Below are positions 7,286 to 17,584 of a stretch of 64,000 bases of DNA, in pieces (position 1 is the stretch's first letter; each line of letters begins with the position of its first letter). Source of the stretch: Desulfobulbus rhabdoformis (lineage in GTDB: Bacteria > Desulfobacterota > Desulfobulbia > Desulfobulbales > Desulfobulbaceae); the NCBI RefSeq assembly GCF_016919065.1, contig NZ_JAFFQA010000007.1:62001-126000 (forward strand), given 5' to 3'. The notes beneath the pieces were generated by a model. It was not told where the DNA came from. It saw nothing but the letters and a program-made list of their open reading frames with translations, and ran no database searches. The translations under genes were made by a program, and so were the position numbers.

Positions 7286-10200
7286 TCAGGCGCTCTGGGA
7301 ATGGCCTTGTTTTTGAAGAATACGGTCGCGTTGCATCCCCATTTCCAGCATTTCAAGCAGATACGTATCGCTGCGATCTAGGTAAAAAGAGAGCGCCGGA
7401 GCAAATTTTCGCCCAACGAGGCCATCGACAAAGACCTGGGATATTTCCCGGTCACGTTTAAGAATCAGCTGGGAGCGATAAAAAATAAGCCACTCCTCTG
7501 TGGACATGGACAGAGCGATGCGTTGCAGGGCCTTACGGGCGCGTGGTTTGTACATCCAGATGTACATTAGGTCCAGGGCGTTGATGATAAACACTTTTTT
7601 AAGATCCTGAGCCTCCTCGCTCATGGCTTTAATCAGGGATTTAGGGGACTGGAGAAGATCAAGGACGTCCTCTTCCGGGAAAAGCATGTCCAGACGGGCA
7701 AACACAGAGAAAAGTTGGGATATTTTGGCCTGGTAATCGGCCATGCGCATCCGAATGTTACTTTGCCTGTCTGCCAGCCCTTCAATGACCGCTGCCACGC
7801 AGTCCGAGGCCAGCTTGGAAATAATAGCCGCCCATTTTTGCAACCCGGCCTCAACACCGGGAACCATGGCCATATGTAGCGTTACACTCAATGCCTCATT
7901 GAAGACAAGGGCCAGGGGAATGGAGAGAATGGAGCGAAAGAAATTGCCAATAGCCGCGCTGCGGGGGAGTCCACGCAGAATATTATGGGTGGAAATGTAT
8001 ATGCCATTGGCCAGAGCCATCACCGAGTAGAGAAGAATGGGGCTGGTGGAGGTGGTGATGCCCAGTTGTTGCTGCAAAAGCAGGGTTTTGACCAGGTAAT
8101 CAAGCAGGGGGACGGAAAAACCGGTGAAAAAGAGCGAGTCGGCGATCCGACTCCAGCTTACCAGGGAATTCCAGGGAAGCAGTGGGGAGCGTTTCAGCCC
8201 TCCGCCGCCAAGGATGGACTGAATAATGTTTCTTCCACCTGTGATACCAAACCAGATAAAGGCGCCGCAGTAGGCCAGCACCCACCAGTCTTTCGTCAGG
8301 ACAAAGGTGAGAAAGGCCGGAATAAACCCTCCAAGCACCTTAAGCGTATTCTGCAGATGGGTGTTGAGGTAGCGAAAAGGCTTTTCAATGGTTTCCTGGT
8401 GCTGCTTTTTCTGTGGATGAATGTTGACTCTCGGAAGGCGACGAATTCCTCCCAGGGGGACAACATTGCCTTCTGTTCCGGGATGAATTTCAAAGCGATC
8501 CAGTGACCAGTCCTGCGAGTCGATCACATGGCGTTGGTTCCAGCCGGGGATTTTTGCAAGAAACCGTTGTTTCCAGGTTGCGGTAACCGGCTCACAAACA
8601 CGTTGGTGCAGGTGTTTGAGCATCCGTGCAGTCACCGGAATCAGGCTACGATGACCCGCTTTGCGGTCTTTGAGGACCTGGGCGATGGCCCGCTCCGGCA
8701 GGGTGTCCAGACAGATCAGTCCCATACCGTACTGCAACTGGGACTGGCCGGTTGAGCCGGTCCCAATGCGAGAGCCCAGGTAGCGTTTATTGTAAAAATT
8801 ATGGAAAGATTCCAGGTCAAAAAGAATATCCAACAGTGCCATCTTTCGTTGATTGGCGGCTTCTCGTTCGCTTGCGCATCGCTGTTGTTCCTCTGCGCTT
8901 CCCCCCTTCTGCTCGATCTGATCGCATTGTTTTTCTGCCAAAACTCGCGTTTGCTCAAAATCCCAGATAATGGTGCGAATGATTCTTTTGAGTGCGATCA
9001 CGTTATCTTCGTTCAGCGCTTTTTGCAGGGCGTTGATGAGCTCATAGTTGCGATCGGGGCTTGTGATATCAACCGCTTCACCGGCAAAGCCGCTGCCCTT
9101 GGAGGAGGCAAGGGCGGTCATGCCATGGAAAGCGTCTTTTAAGTTAAAGGATTCAATATGGGTGATGCGGCCATGGCAAAGATAGAGCAGTTCCAGGGTA
9201 TCCTGAATGGTGAGGTTGCTTAGGTTTAAAGTAAAGCGGGAGGTCGAGAGCATGGTCCCCAACTTGCTGAGCAAGGCTTGGGGGGAGAGCGTCAACAATG
9301 CAGGCATGCCCTCTTCCTGGGGAATGAAAGGGTTATGCAGTGAGGGGTTTTTGATGGGTTGAAGAAAACGTCCGATAAGTGCCTCCAGGCCAAGCGACTG
9401 CATCTTCTGGGCGCATGTTGCAAGAAGCTCCTGGCGAGTCTGGCTGTCCTGGGGGTGCTGCTCGTAAATCCGGGCGACTTTGGCATCAAGGAGTTGGTGG
9501 TAGTACTGTTGTATAAATTTCGCCAGATGAAGCAGTGAAGGCTGACCGCTTCCCACAAAGGTAGCAAAATCTTCCGGCTGGAAAGGTGCACTTTGTAGTT
9601 CCAGCTCCTGGTCGAGGACGTGTCGGTGCCGGTTATTCAAGGCCTCCAGAACATCTGTGACATACTCTTGCTGATAGTCTGAGACAGCCCGTCCCTCACG
9701 CATCAGCTCCGTCACACTCTCCTGCTCAAGAAACTGGAGGAGATTGTCTTTGTCAAAAAAACCTTCCAGTTCCCAGATAATGCGGACAAATTTTTCCCGA
9801 AAGCAGGCGGAAAGTTCGATGCCTATGCGCACATGGATATCTAAGATAGCCCCCGCCTCCAGGAGTTCTTCCACAACTTCGGGCTCGACGTGGTTGTAAT
9901 AGACCACCGTTATTTGACGGATACCTTTGATCCAGGCATCCATCAGCAGATGGGTTGGTGATTTACGTCCCTTGGTATTGGCGTCATGCACATGATCATC
10001 AAAGGCAAACTGATTCCAGGCCTCAGGCATTTCCAGCAGGTGGTATTTGGCCAGCTGTTCCCGAACCAGGCGCGGTTTTCCGGTATAGGCCATGCGGAAA
10101 TCATGGGCCAGCTTGAGTTGCTTGAGTTCATCGCCCTGGCTGCGCACCAGCTCCTTCATAATCTGCATCAGCACGCGGGCGGTGTTTTTGTGATAAAAGG

Positions 10201-10480
10201 TTGTGGCAGAGCTGAAAACTTCATCGCGCAGGCTGCGAAGCGCCATGATGCGGTCCCCGGCCTTACCGGCTTCCAGAGAGCCGAGCAAGCTGACAATGGC
10301 GTAGGCGATGCGCAGACCGGTGGGCGCTGCCATCTCTTTGATGCCATGGGGATGGAGCGCCGTGGCCATGAGCGAACTCAGAGACCGGGGACGGGCGTTT
10401 CTTTTGAGGACATCGTTGACGATATTGAGCAGCTTGTAATCGTTGCTGTCAAAAAAAAGTCGCGATGTTTTTTGGCTCAT
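7286..10480 (-). CDS. Large unrecognised protein: PHP-like N-terminal region plus C-terminal membrane region
   Basis: A 1064-residue protein that I do not recognise as a named family. Residues 159-224 read like a PHP metal-dependent phosphoesterase domain: FDDHVHDANTKGRKSP, then a helix, YYNHVEP at 194-200, and RIGIELS at 218-224 in the place of the usual GIEIS strand. A later segment LYLCHGRITHIESFNL may be the second half of that fold. About residues 540-560 are rich in Glu, Gln and Lys and may form a coiled coil. From residue 713 there are about four to six hydrophobic segments (GGFIPAFLTFVLT, WVLAYCGAFIWFGI, SPILLYSVMALANGIYI, ILSIPLALVFNEAL), then a soluble helical tail. GGAG lies 7 bases before the ATG. 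It is a single-gene unit between family 2 repeats on both sides. An enzymatic function is not proven; key PHP ligands look only partly conserved. Confidence 0.75.
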   Translation of the reverse strand: MSQKTSRLFFDSNDYKLLNIVNDVLKRNARPRSLSSLMATALHPHGIKEMAAPTGLRIAYAIVSLLGSLEAGKAGDRIMALRSLRDEVFSSATTFYHKNTARVLMQIMKELVRSQGDELKQLKLAHDFRMAYTGKPRLVREQLAKYHLLEMPEAWNQFAFDDHVHDANTKGRKSPTHLLMDAWIKGIRQITVVYYNHVEPEVVEELLEAGAILDIHVRIGIELSACFREKFVRIIWELEGFFDKDNLLQFLEQESVTELMREGRAVSDYQQEYVTDVLEALNNRHRHVLDQELELQSAPFQPEDFATFVGSGQPSLLHLAKFIQQYYHQLLDAKVARIYEQHPQDSQTRQELLATCAQKMQSLGLEALIGRFLQPIKNPSLHNPFIPQEEGMPALLTLSPQALLSKLGTMLSTSRFTLNLSNLTIQDTLELLYLCHGRITHIESFNLKDAFHGMTALASSKGSGFAGEAVDITSPDRNYELINALQKALNEDNVIALKRIIRTIIWDFEQTRVLAEKQCDQIEQKGGSAEEQQRCASEREAANQRKMALLDILFDLESFHNFYNKRYLGSRIGTGSTGQSQLQYGMGLICLDTLPERAIAQVLKDRKAGHRSLIPVTARMLKHLHQRVCEPVTATWKQRFLAKIPGWNQRHVIDSQDWSLDRFEIHPGTEGNVVPLGGIRRLPRVNIHPQKKQHQETIEKPFRYLNTHLQNTLKVLGGFIPAFLTFVLTKDWWVLAYCGAFIWFGITGGRNIIQSILGGGGLKRSPLLPWNSLVSWSRIADSLFFTGFSVPLLDYLVKTLLLQQQLGITTSTSPILLYSVMALANGIYISTHNILRGLPRSAAIGNFFRSILSIPLALVFNEALSVTLHMAMVPGVEAGLQKWAAIISKLASDCVAAVIEGLADRQSNIRMRMADYQAKISQLFSVFARLDMLFPEEDVLDLLQSPKSLIKAMSEEAQDLKKVFIINALDLMYIWMYKPRARKALQRIALSMSTEEWLIFYRSQLILKRDREISQVFVDGLVGRKFAPALSFYLDRSDTYLLEMLEMGMQRDRILQKQGHSQSA

Positions 10481-10579
10481 CCCTTAGCTCCACTTGGCAG
10501 GTTGAAAAAAAGAAATGCAGTCCTCTGGACAAAAAGTCCAGGAGATGGAGGCATGTATGGAAATGCAGTTAAATAACCT

Positions 10580-10784
10580 CCTGAATCCGTGACGGCGGAT
10601 GGTCACTGAACAGTGTACCCTTTTAATAATACAGGGCATCTTGAATAATTGCTTTTTCTGCCAATCCCGCGGAGTCTGCGCTTACCTGGCCTTGATTGAA
10701 AAATCTCATTATTCAAGACACCCTACAAAGATTCTTATACAAATCCATGTATTGTTCAGTTTCACCCGCCGTCACGGATTCAGG
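10580..10784. mobile_element. MITE-like element, family 2, interrupted by a family 1 element
   Basis: The ends are CCTGAATCCGTGACGGCGG and CACGGATTCAGG. AACCT occurs at 10575-10579 and again at 10786-10790, a 5-bp duplication with a 1-nt offset. A family 1 copy sits at 10634-10723. With it removed, the element is about 111 bp and resembles the one at 31850-31971. It lies 99 bp upstream of the 1064-residue gene. Confidence 0.82.
10634..10723. mobile_element. MITE-like element, family 1, copy C (90 bp, internally deleted)
   Basis: The ends GGGCATCTTGAATAATT and the inverse of GGGTGTCTTGAATAATG are flanked by TACA (10630-10633 and 10724-10727). The central part carrying the AAATTTTA motifs is missing, so it is the shortest copy here. 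It is nested in a family 2 element. Confidence 0.85.
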
Positions 10785-11114
10785 AAACCTATTATACTCG
10801 CTCGATTAAAAAGGAAAAGGCGTAGCATTGCACCTGGCTCGGTCTTGGTGAGAATTTTTGCCTGCTGCAGCAGAATAAATTCTGGAAATCGTTGTTGTGC
10901 TTGCAGAATCTGTTGACGCCGGGATGGAACAGGGAGTACGTCAGTGACTGACTGTGGATAATTCCACAGGTTGTCTCAGGGATAATCCTGAATCTAAGAG
11001 CTTTCTCACTTGTATATTTACTCGATTTTACAATAAAATATTAATATAAATGTTGCGAATTCTCTGCCTGTCTCAGGGATGTTCGTGCTTGAACCGCCCA
11101 TGGAGCAAAAACAC
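10785..11114. other. Gene-free leader upstream of the hybrid sensor kinase
   Basis: This stretch separates the family 2 element from the kinase start. An AT-rich part near 11010-11055 may hold the kinase promoter, but I see no convincing -35/-10 pair. The minus strand is open over 10772-10975 without a normal start codon; it may be a decayed gene end and is treated in the findings. Confidence 0.35.
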
Positions 11115-14036
11115 ATGCTAGTCTTGCCCCGCAAATGGTTGATCGTGTACTTCGTCCTTCTCGTTGTGGTCTTTTTTGGGGGAAGTTGGTTTCTGCAGCA
11201 TGAAAAAGAGCAGATCCGTCATCAGGTGACTGATCAGCTCGAAAGCATTGCCCAACTGAAAATTCGCCAGATTCAACAGTGGCGATCCGAGCGTTTAGGC
11301 GATGCGCAAGTGACGGTTGCAGCCCCATTCGTTTCTGATATGATCGCGGAATGGTTGAGTAAACCTGCCGCGGAGATGACGACAGAGTTGCTCGGTTGGT
11401 TTCAATCCCTGCAGAAAAATTATCAGTACTCCGATATAATACTGCTCGATTCCACAGGGACTATTCGGCTGAGTTTAACTCAGCATCCATTGGTGAATGA
11501 AGAGATACAAAAACAGATCACGACAGCTGTCCGTCTGAAAAAGGTCCTCCTCTCCGATCTACATAAATTTTCGGTCCTCCCCCCCCACCAAGATGTTATC
11601 AGCCCGTTTTTTAAGCGGAGTCACGGTGCAGATGTCCATGTCGGCACGCTTCTTCTGAGAATTGATGCCTCAACCTTTCTCTATCCCATGCTCCAGAGCT
11701 GGCCGGTTGAGAGTAGGAGTGCCGAAACCCTTCTGGTGCAACGTATCGGCGAGGAGGTTGTCTTCCTCAGTGAACTCAGGCACCAACGAGAAAGTGGACT
11801 GACCCTGCGTTTGCCGCTCAACCAACCAGAGCTTCCAGCCGCCAGAGTGCTTCAAGGCCAGCGTGGGGTCGTCAGTGGCCTTGATTACCGCAGTGTTCCG
11901 GTGGTGGCTGTGGGATATCCTGTGCAAGGAACTAACTGGTTTATGATCTCCAAGGTCGATACCAAGGAGGTCTTGTCTGAGTGGCGGGTGCAAGCAATCT
12001 ATATTGAGGTGCTCATTGTTGGTGTGGTCGTTGTGCTGACCACCGTTCTTGCCATGATGTGGATGCGTGCCCGTAAGGAGCAGTATAAGCTTGCCCTGAA
12101 AACAGAGGTTGAACAGCGTCGTATTGAGGCCCATATTTTACGCACGACCAACCTCTTGGAGCGGGCTGAAACCATGGCCAATATGGGGTGTTGGGAGTTT
12201 GATTTTTCGAGCAAAATGGTTTGGGCCTCACCCTCTGCCCGCCATATTTATGGGGTCAGTAATGAAACTTGGACCATTGATGAAATTCAAGGGATTCCTC
12301 TTCTTCAGTATCGGTCAACGCTGAATCGTGCCCTCAAGGAGCTGGTTCAGGACGGCATTCCCTATGATGTCGAATTTCAAATTCGTCGACCGGCAGACGG
12401 CGTTCTTCTCGATATTCGCTCTCAGGCAGAATATAACGCAGAGGCGAATAAAGTCTTCGGTATCATACAGGATATTACAGAGCGTAAACGAGCTGAGGCT
12501 GAGATTCGTGAGAGCGAATCGCGTTACCGCAGCCTGTTTCAAAATAATCACGCGGTGATGCTGCTGGTCAACCCCGAGAGTGGGGAGGTGGTGGACGCCA
12601 ATCCCGCAGCGGTCAAATTTTATGGCTGGAGTCGGGAGCAATTGCTGCAGAAGAAAATCAGCGAAATAAACGCACTGGCGTCCGATGAAATTGCATCAGC
12701 CATGCAAGAGGCGCAGGAAACTGAACGCCATGTCTTCTCCTTTCGCCATTGTAAAGCTGATGGCTCAATCTGCGATGTAGAGGTCATTTCCGGCCCGATT
12801 CGTATTGGTGGTCAGGAGCGCCTCTATTCCATTGTGCAGGATGTCAGTTATCGGCGAAAAGCCCAGGAGCAGAAAGAGCGTCTACAGGAACAGCTGTTAC
12901 AGGCCCAAAAACTTGAGTCCGTCGGACGTCTTGCCGGCGGTGTTGCCCATGACCTCAATAATCTGTTGAGCCCCATTCTTGGGTACAGTGAGGTTTTGCA
13001 GACAGAACTCGAGGCTGGAAGCACCCACTACGGATATATTGAGACGGTCCATCAGGCAGCGCTCAGGGCACGTGATCTGGTACGACAACTGCTCGCCTTT
13101 GGCCGCAAGCAGACCCTGTTCATGGAGAATGCGGACATCAATCAGACCGTCCAGGCCTTTGTTCCCTTACTGCGGCGAACAATCCGTGAGGATATTGCGA
13201 TTGAACTTGAACTGTCTGCTCCGCTGCCGTCTGTTCGCATGGATGTGGGGCAAATTGAACAGGTTCTCATGAATCTGGTGGTCAATGCGCAGGATGCCAT
13301 GCCCGATGGCGGCAGCATTCTGCTGGAAACCGAGACGGTTGAGCTGGACCAGGACTATGCGGACAGCCATGCCGATGTCCGTCCTGGTCCCCATGTCCAG
13401 CTCTCGGTGAGCGATACCGGTTGCGGAATGAGCCAGGAGGTTCGGGGCCAGATTTTTCAACCTTTCTTCACGACCAAGGAGGATAGTCAGGGAACCGGAC
13501 TTGGCTTGGCCACGAGCTATGGCATTGTGAAGCAGCATGGCGGACATATTTGGGTTTACAGTGAACCCGGTGAGGGGACCACATTTAAAATTTATTTTCC
13601 GGTCGTGAAGCAGGGAGGAGAGGTACAGCCTCTTCCAAAGCTGGAAGCGGAGATAGAGCGCGATAACAGTGGGTGCATCATGGTGGTTGAAGATAATGAA
13701 ATGGTGCGCGAATTGGCGGTGGATATACTCAGGCGCTCGGGATATACGGTCTATGAGGCTGCAAGTGGGCATGAGTGCCTTGAGCAGCTGCGAGAAAAGG
13801 CGGCTGACAGCGATCTCTTGCTGACCGATGTGGTTATGCCGATGATGAATGGCAAAGCGTTGTACACTGAAGCGAAAAAAATGATTCCCGGGCTGAAGGT
13901 GCTCTATATGTCGGGGTATACAGAAAACGTGATCGCCTCTCGCGGCGTGCTTGATGCCGGGATAGATTTTATTTCAAAGCCATTCCGCCCGACTGCCTTG
14001 GTAGAAAAAGTGCAGGAAATTTTTACGGGTCGTTGA
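11115..14036 (+). CDS. Membrane-bound hybrid histidine kinase: sensor, PAS-PAS, kinase, receiver
   Basis: About 970 residues. A first membrane helix (LIVYFVLLVVVFFGGSW) is followed by a periplasmic sensor region of about 260 residues and a second helix (VLIVGVVVVLTTVLAMMW). Two PAS domains come next: the first includes MANMGCWEFDFSSKMVW and ends at GIIQDITERKRAE, and the second begins YRSLFQNNHAVMLLVNPESG. The phosphoacceptor region is LAGGVAHDLNNLLSPILGYSE. ATP-binding boxes are NLVVNAQDAMPDGG, DTGCGM and TGLGLATSYGIVKQHGG. A C-terminal receiver has VVEDNE and an acceptor aspartate in LLLTDVVMPMMNG. I prefer the ATG at 11115 because GGAG lies 9 bases before it; in-frame ATGs at 11079 and 11100 lack a spaced Shine-Dalgarno. 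The signal and output are unknown, and no separate response regulator gene adjoins it. Confidence 0.9.
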   Translation: MLVLPRKWLIVYFVLLVVVFFGGSWFLQHEKEQIRHQVTDQLESIAQLKIRQIQQWRSERLGDAQVTVAAPFVSDMIAEWLSKPAAEMTTELLGWFQSLQKNYQYSDIILLDSTGTIRLSLTQHPLVNEEIQKQITTAVRLKKVLLSDLHKFSVLPPHQDVISPFFKRSHGADVHVGTLLLRIDASTFLYPMLQSWPVESRSAETLLVQRIGEEVVFLSELRHQRESGLTLRLPLNQPELPAARVLQGQRGVVSGLDYRSVPVVAVGYPVQGTNWFMISKVDTKEVLSEWRVQAIYIEVLIVGVVVVLTTVLAMMWMRARKEQYKLALKTEVEQRRIEAHILRTTNLLERAETMANMGCWEFDFSSKMVWASPSARHIYGVSNETWTIDEIQGIPLLQYRSTLNRALKELVQDGIPYDVEFQIRRPADGVLLDIRSQAEYNAEANKVFGIIQDITERKRAEAEIRESESRYRSLFQNNHAVMLLVNPESGEVVDANPAAVKFYGWSREQLLQKKISEINALASDEIASAMQEAQETERHVFSFRHCKADGSICDVEVISGPIRIGGQERLYSIVQDVSYRRKAQEQKERLQEQLLQAQKLESVGRLAGGVAHDLNNLLSPILGYSEVLQTELEAGSTHYGYIETVHQAALRARDLVRQLLAFGRKQTLFMENADINQTVQAFVPLLRRTIREDIAIELELSAPLPSVRMDVGQIEQVLMNLVVNAQDAMPDGGSILLETETVELDQDYADSHADVRPGPHVQLSVSDTGCGMSQEVRGQIFQPFFTTKEDSQGTGLGLATSYGIVKQHGGHIWVYSEPGEGTTFKIYFPVVKQGGEVQPLPKLEAEIERDNSGCIMVVEDNEMVRELAVDILRRSGYTVYEAASGHECLEQLREKAADSDLLLTDVVMPMMNGKALYTEAKKMIPGLKVLYMSGYTENVIASRGVLDAGIDFISKPFRPTALVEKVQEIFTGR

Positions 14037-14112
14037 GAGTCTCCTTGTTGTGCAGCAAGTGAGCGGTGTCCTTTCATAAGGGAGGGACTTCACAGACAAC
14101 AGCCTCTCTTCG

Positions 14113-14134
14113 CCCCTGCATTCGATTGCAGGGG
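14113..14134. terminator. Stem-loop between convergent genes
   Basis: CCCCTGCA and TGCAGGGG form a perfect 8-bp stem with a TTCGAT loop, midway between the kinase stop and the stop of the convergent DUF4424 gene. There is no long T run, so the terminator role is tentative. Confidence 0.4.
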
Positions 14135-14183
14135 TATCCGTGCGAGATCCCCGCACTCAGGCTTGAAGAGTTGCACACAACGC

Positions 14184-15236
14184 TCAGTAGGCGGCAAGTG
14201 GTGCCACAAAGAGCAGGTGCAGATCGCGCTGGGGACGAAAATGAGTGCGCGTGAGTTCAAAGCGCGTTGGGCCTGTTTTTTTAATGCCGTTCAGGCAGAG
14301 GGAGAGGATGTTGTCTGGCGATCCCTTGTCTATGGTGAGATGAAAGGTGCCGATGGGGCCGTGCCAGGTATTTGCCGTGGTGAGAATATAGTCAAGGTAA
14401 ATCGCCATTCCGTTCCCGAGAGATCCACTGTTTTGAGAACTATACAGCCGTTTGACGATCCCCCTGCGCGTGGGGGGATCAATGCAGTACTGCTCGATCT
14501 GCTTTTGCTGATAGGGAGCAAGATCGCTCTCCTTTGCCGGCCAGACAAAGATGCCTCCAGGTGGCGCCGGATTATAGCTGTGCTCTATCTGCATGTCTTT
14601 TCCCGGTGGGAACCATTGTGTCCAGTGATAGTTGAGCACGATGGACCAGAGTGCAAGAGGCGGATTTCCCGAGTACATTTCCACCAGCCCGAGGCGCTGC
14701 AAACGTTGCTTTTGCGGGAGAGAGAGCTTTGCAAGGATGGGCGTAATTTCTTGCGGGTCGGGTGAGAGTGGTATGCCAAGTTCGTTGAGTACAGCGGTGA
14801 CGTCTTCTCCTGGGGTATCATATCGGTCCCCGCCTTTTTGCCGTTTATCGTAGGGGGGCTCGAGAATAGCCCTGCGTTCAGTGCGAACAGGGATGGGCAT
14901 CCCATTCACCCGGACGGTGAAGTCCACAGGGTTTGAAGAGTGGAGGCTGCTTTGGTTCAGAGAAAATCCTGAAGAATAGAGCTCATTGAGTGAGATCGGG
15001 GGGAGAGGGAAAATCACCTCCCCCTTGAGGCCTGAGGTGGCGTCATTATGAAAAAGATAGCGGACCACCACTTTGTCGGCACTGAGAAAGAGGTCCTCGC
15101 GAACCATGCGCACTGCATCTGTGTGACCAAACTGAAGGCCGGTGGCTGTCAGCCCACCGAAGCCATCATTGGCGAAACAGGACACCGGCAGTAGGCACAG
15201 CCAAAAAATAAGGGGAAGTATCTGTCGTCTTGTCAT
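14184..15236 (-). CDS. Secreted DUF4424-type protein of unknown function
   Basis: A 350-residue protein with a signal peptide ending at about VSCFA, followed directly by NDGFGGLTATGLQFG and then EDLFLSADKVVVRYLFHN, the opening I recall for DUF4424 proteins. It is predicted to be exported to the periplasm. The rest is beta-rich with a conserved-looking TIDKGSPDNILSLCLNG segment near the C-terminus. No catalytic motif is visible, and the family function is not known to me. It is transcribed towards the hybrid kinase and lies 31 bp downstream of the chemoreceptor gene on the same strand, so the two may share a transcript. Confidence 0.78.
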   Translation of the reverse strand: MTRRQILPLIFWLCLLPVSCFANDGFGGLTATGLQFGHTDAVRMVREDLFLSADKVVVRYLFHNDATSGLKGEVIFPLPPISLNELYSSGFSLNQSSLHSSNPVDFTVRVNGMPIPVRTERRAILEPPYDKRQKGGDRYDTPGEDVTAVLNELGIPLSPDPQEITPILAKLSLPQKQRLQRLGLVEMYSGNPPLALWSIVLNYHWTQWFPPGKDMQIEHSYNPAPPGGIFVWPAKESDLAPYQQKQIEQYCIDPPTRRGIVKRLYSSQNSGSLGNGMAIYLDYILTTANTWHGPIGTFHLTIDKGSPDNILSLCLNGIKKTGPTRFELTRTHFRPQRDLHLLFVAPLAAY

Positions 15237-15267
15237 GGTTTTCCTGAGTTCTGAGTACAGCGCGGTA

Positions 15268-17265
15268 TTACAATTTAAAAAGATTGACGATGCCTTGGAG
15301 CTGATCGACTAAGCTCAAAAGTTCTTCTGCTTGCTGGTTGACGTGGGCGCTGTTTTCCCGTAAGTGACTGGAAATCTGACTCACTTCTTTTATTTCCTGG
15401 GAAATTTCCATGGCCACTGTTGAACTCTGGCCGACATTGGTGTTGACCTCGGCAATGCCCTGAGCCGCCTGGTGCACATTTGCGGTGATGTCGCTTGTCG
15501 ATGTGGATTGTTCCTCAACCGCTGTCGCTATGGTTGTGACAATCTCGTTGACATCATTAATGATAACACTGATTTCCTGTATTTCCGTGACGGTCATGCC
15601 GGTCGATGATTGAATTGCGCTGATCCGCTCCCTGATTTCCAGCGTCGCCTCGGCGGTTTGCTTGGCCAATTCTTTGATTTCATTGGCAACGACGGCAAAT
15701 CCTTTGCCCGCTTCACCGGCCCGAGCCGCTTCAATGGTCGCGTTCAGGGCGAGCAGATTGGTTTGTTCGGAAATTTCCGTGATGGTTTCGGTGACCTTGC
15801 TGATTTCCTGGGCCGCACCTCCCAGTTGATTGATGCGACTTGAGGCGCTGTCGGTCTTTGTCACCGCTTTGTGTGCTATCTGCCGCGCCTTGGAGGTATT
15901 GTCGGCTATCTCATTGACTTTGGAATTGATTTCCTCTGTTGCTGTGGCAACGATCGTTACATTGGTGGCCGCTTCTTCTGATGCTGCTGCAACCGTATGC
16001 ATGTTGGTGCTCATTTGTTCTGCAGCGGAGGCAACTGTGCTCGATCTGTTTGAAACATCGTCTGAACTGATGGACATCTGTTCGGAGACCGAGGTGAAAT
16101 CATCGGCTGAATGACGCAATGAGGAGAGACTCGTCGTTATTTCGCTGACCAGATTGTGTAACTTTTTTACAAAGGTGTTGAAGCAGTTGGCTAATTCTTC
16201 GATTTCGTCGCCTGAGTTGACATCAAGCCGGGTTGTCAGGTTGCCTGTTCCTTCCGCGATATCACGGAGGCCCATGACGGCTTTATTGATAGGGGTGACG
16301 ATTGTCTGCGAAGCAAAGAGAATGACGATCGCTACGAGCAACAGGGACGCAGCCAAAAGGAGGAACGATTGATGCCGCATGGAGGCCGCAGCCTCAAGAA
16401 ATTCATCGGCTGATTTACTGTAGGCAACGGACCAGCCCCGGAGCGAAACGGGAGCAAAACCGGCGATCTTATCCATTCCTGAATAGTAATAGTCAAGCAC
16501 CCCGGATTTCCCGGCCAGCATGGCCTGGGTGATCTGATCCATCCCTTTGAGCGTTTTGATATCGAGCTTGAGTTCCAGCTCCTTGTTCGGGTGGGCAATG
16601 ATGATGCCCTGGGAATTCACCATAAATGCGTAACCGGTGTTTCCCGATTTTTCTCGAGTGACGATTGAAGTAATCCCTTCCGCACGAATAGTCACCCCAA
16701 GAATTCCTAGAAAATCACCATTGTCAGCGAGAATGGGCCCTGCCGCGACAACAACGCTTGTGCCATCGACCTTGGAGCGAATCGGATCACTGAGGACAAC
16801 CGTTTTCTCCTGTTTGATTTGTTTGAAGTAACCGCGGTCATTGATGTTGATTTTGCCGAATGAGGTTTTGTCGCCAAACATGGCGGCCACAATATCCCCT
16901 TGGGCATTGGCAATATAAAGGTCAGGGTAGGTGCGCTTGAAGGCGGTGGAGACTTTTTCGACCTTGTTCTGGAGGATGGCGATATCCTTGTCGTGGGTCA
17001 CACTGTCCACCTGATTGAGATTCTGCATCAGGTCAACGAGCTGTGTGTCGTTTGTGAGGATGGCCACAGCGTGTTTTGCACCGTTGAGGATCAGTGTGAC
17101 CTCCTCTGCCAGCTTGATGGCCATGGAGCGGGCGTACTCTTTTGAGTTTTCGGTCAGTACCCTCGTGGCTTTATTATTGCTGATGAACATCGTTAAGACC
17201 ATAGGGACCAGGATAATGAGAAAACCACCGATCAATAATTTTATTCTTATTGATTTAATTCGCAT
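15268..17265 (-). CDS. Methyl-accepting chemotaxis protein (dCache-type sensor)
   Basis: About 665 residues from the ATG at 17265, which follows an AGAGGA ribosome-binding site; the frame stays open to 17385 but that extension looks unrelated. A first membrane helix ([17 protein letters not shown]) leads into a periplasmic sensor of about 270 residues with double-Cache features ([32 protein letters not shown]). A second helix ([17 protein letters not shown]), a HAMP domain and the long signalling helices follow. The hairpin tip reads [34 protein letters not shown], given here only as a location around residue 530. It would signal to CheA/CheW; the ligand is unknown, though such Cache sensors often bind small organic acids or amino acids. 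Confidence 0.94.
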   Translation of the reverse strand: MRIKSIRIKLLIGGFLIILVPMVLTMFISNNKATRVLTENSKEYARSMAIKLAEEVTLILNGAKHAVAILTNDTQLVDLMQNLNQVDSVTHDKDIAILQNKVEKVSTAFKRTYPDLYIANAQGDIVAAMFGDKTSFGKININDRGYFKQIKQEKTVVLSDPIRSKVDGTSVVVAAGPILADNGDFLGILGVTIRAEGITSIVTREKSGNTGYAFMVNSQGIIIAHPNKELELKLDIKTLKGMDQITQAMLAGKSGVLDYYYSGMDKIAGFAPVSLRGWSVAYSKSADEFLEAAASMRHQSFLLLAASLLLVAIVILFASQTIVTPINKAVMGLRDIAEGTGNLTTRLDVNSGDEIEELANCFNTFVKKLHNLVSEITTSLSSLRHSADDFTSVSEQMSISSDDVSNRSSTVASAAEQMSTNMHTVAAASEEAATNVTIVATATEEINSKVNEIADNTSKARQIAHKAVTKTDSASSRINQLGGAAQEISKVTETITEISEQTNLLALNATIEAARAGEAGKGFAVVANEIKELAKQTAEATLEIRERISAIQSSTGMTVTEIQEISVIINDVNEIVTTIATAVEEQSTSTSDITANVHQAAQGIAEVNTNVGQSSTVAMEISQEIKEVSQISSHLRENSAHVNQQAEELLSLVDQLQGIVNLFKL

Positions 17266-17533
17266 TGCAGCATCCTCTTCTGTTGTGCGGTGCTTGAGCG
17301 GATATGTGCCTCGTTGGCCTGACATTGGTAAACTAAAAAAATCATATATGCGGGCGCTATGATTTGTCAAACGCTGGTAGTGCACAATCTATTTTCGTTA
17401 TAGGAGATATCGAAGCGTGCGGTGATCCGCCACAGAGTGGTTTATGGCCAGCGACACAGAGGCACGGAGAAAGAGAGAGGATTGGCGGCTGCAGTGATGC
17501 AGGGGAGGCTTGCCTGATTTTCGATGGGAGAAA
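17266..17533. other. Gene-free region upstream of the chemoreceptor
   Basis: No ORF here has credible composition or a start signal. It should contain the chemoreceptor promoter, read leftward. I see no repeat of either family in it. Confidence 0.4.
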
Positions 17534-17552
17534 GGGGCTTACCATGAGCCCC
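17534..17552 (-). terminator. Likely terminator after znuB
   Basis: On the minus strand GGGGCT and AGCCCC form a stem with a 7-base loop, followed by TTTCT. It lies 32 bp beyond the znuB stop. The T tract is short, so strength is uncertain. Confidence 0.5.
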
Positions 17553-17584
17553 TGATTGAGAAGGTGGATGGAGCGGAAGGGGGG

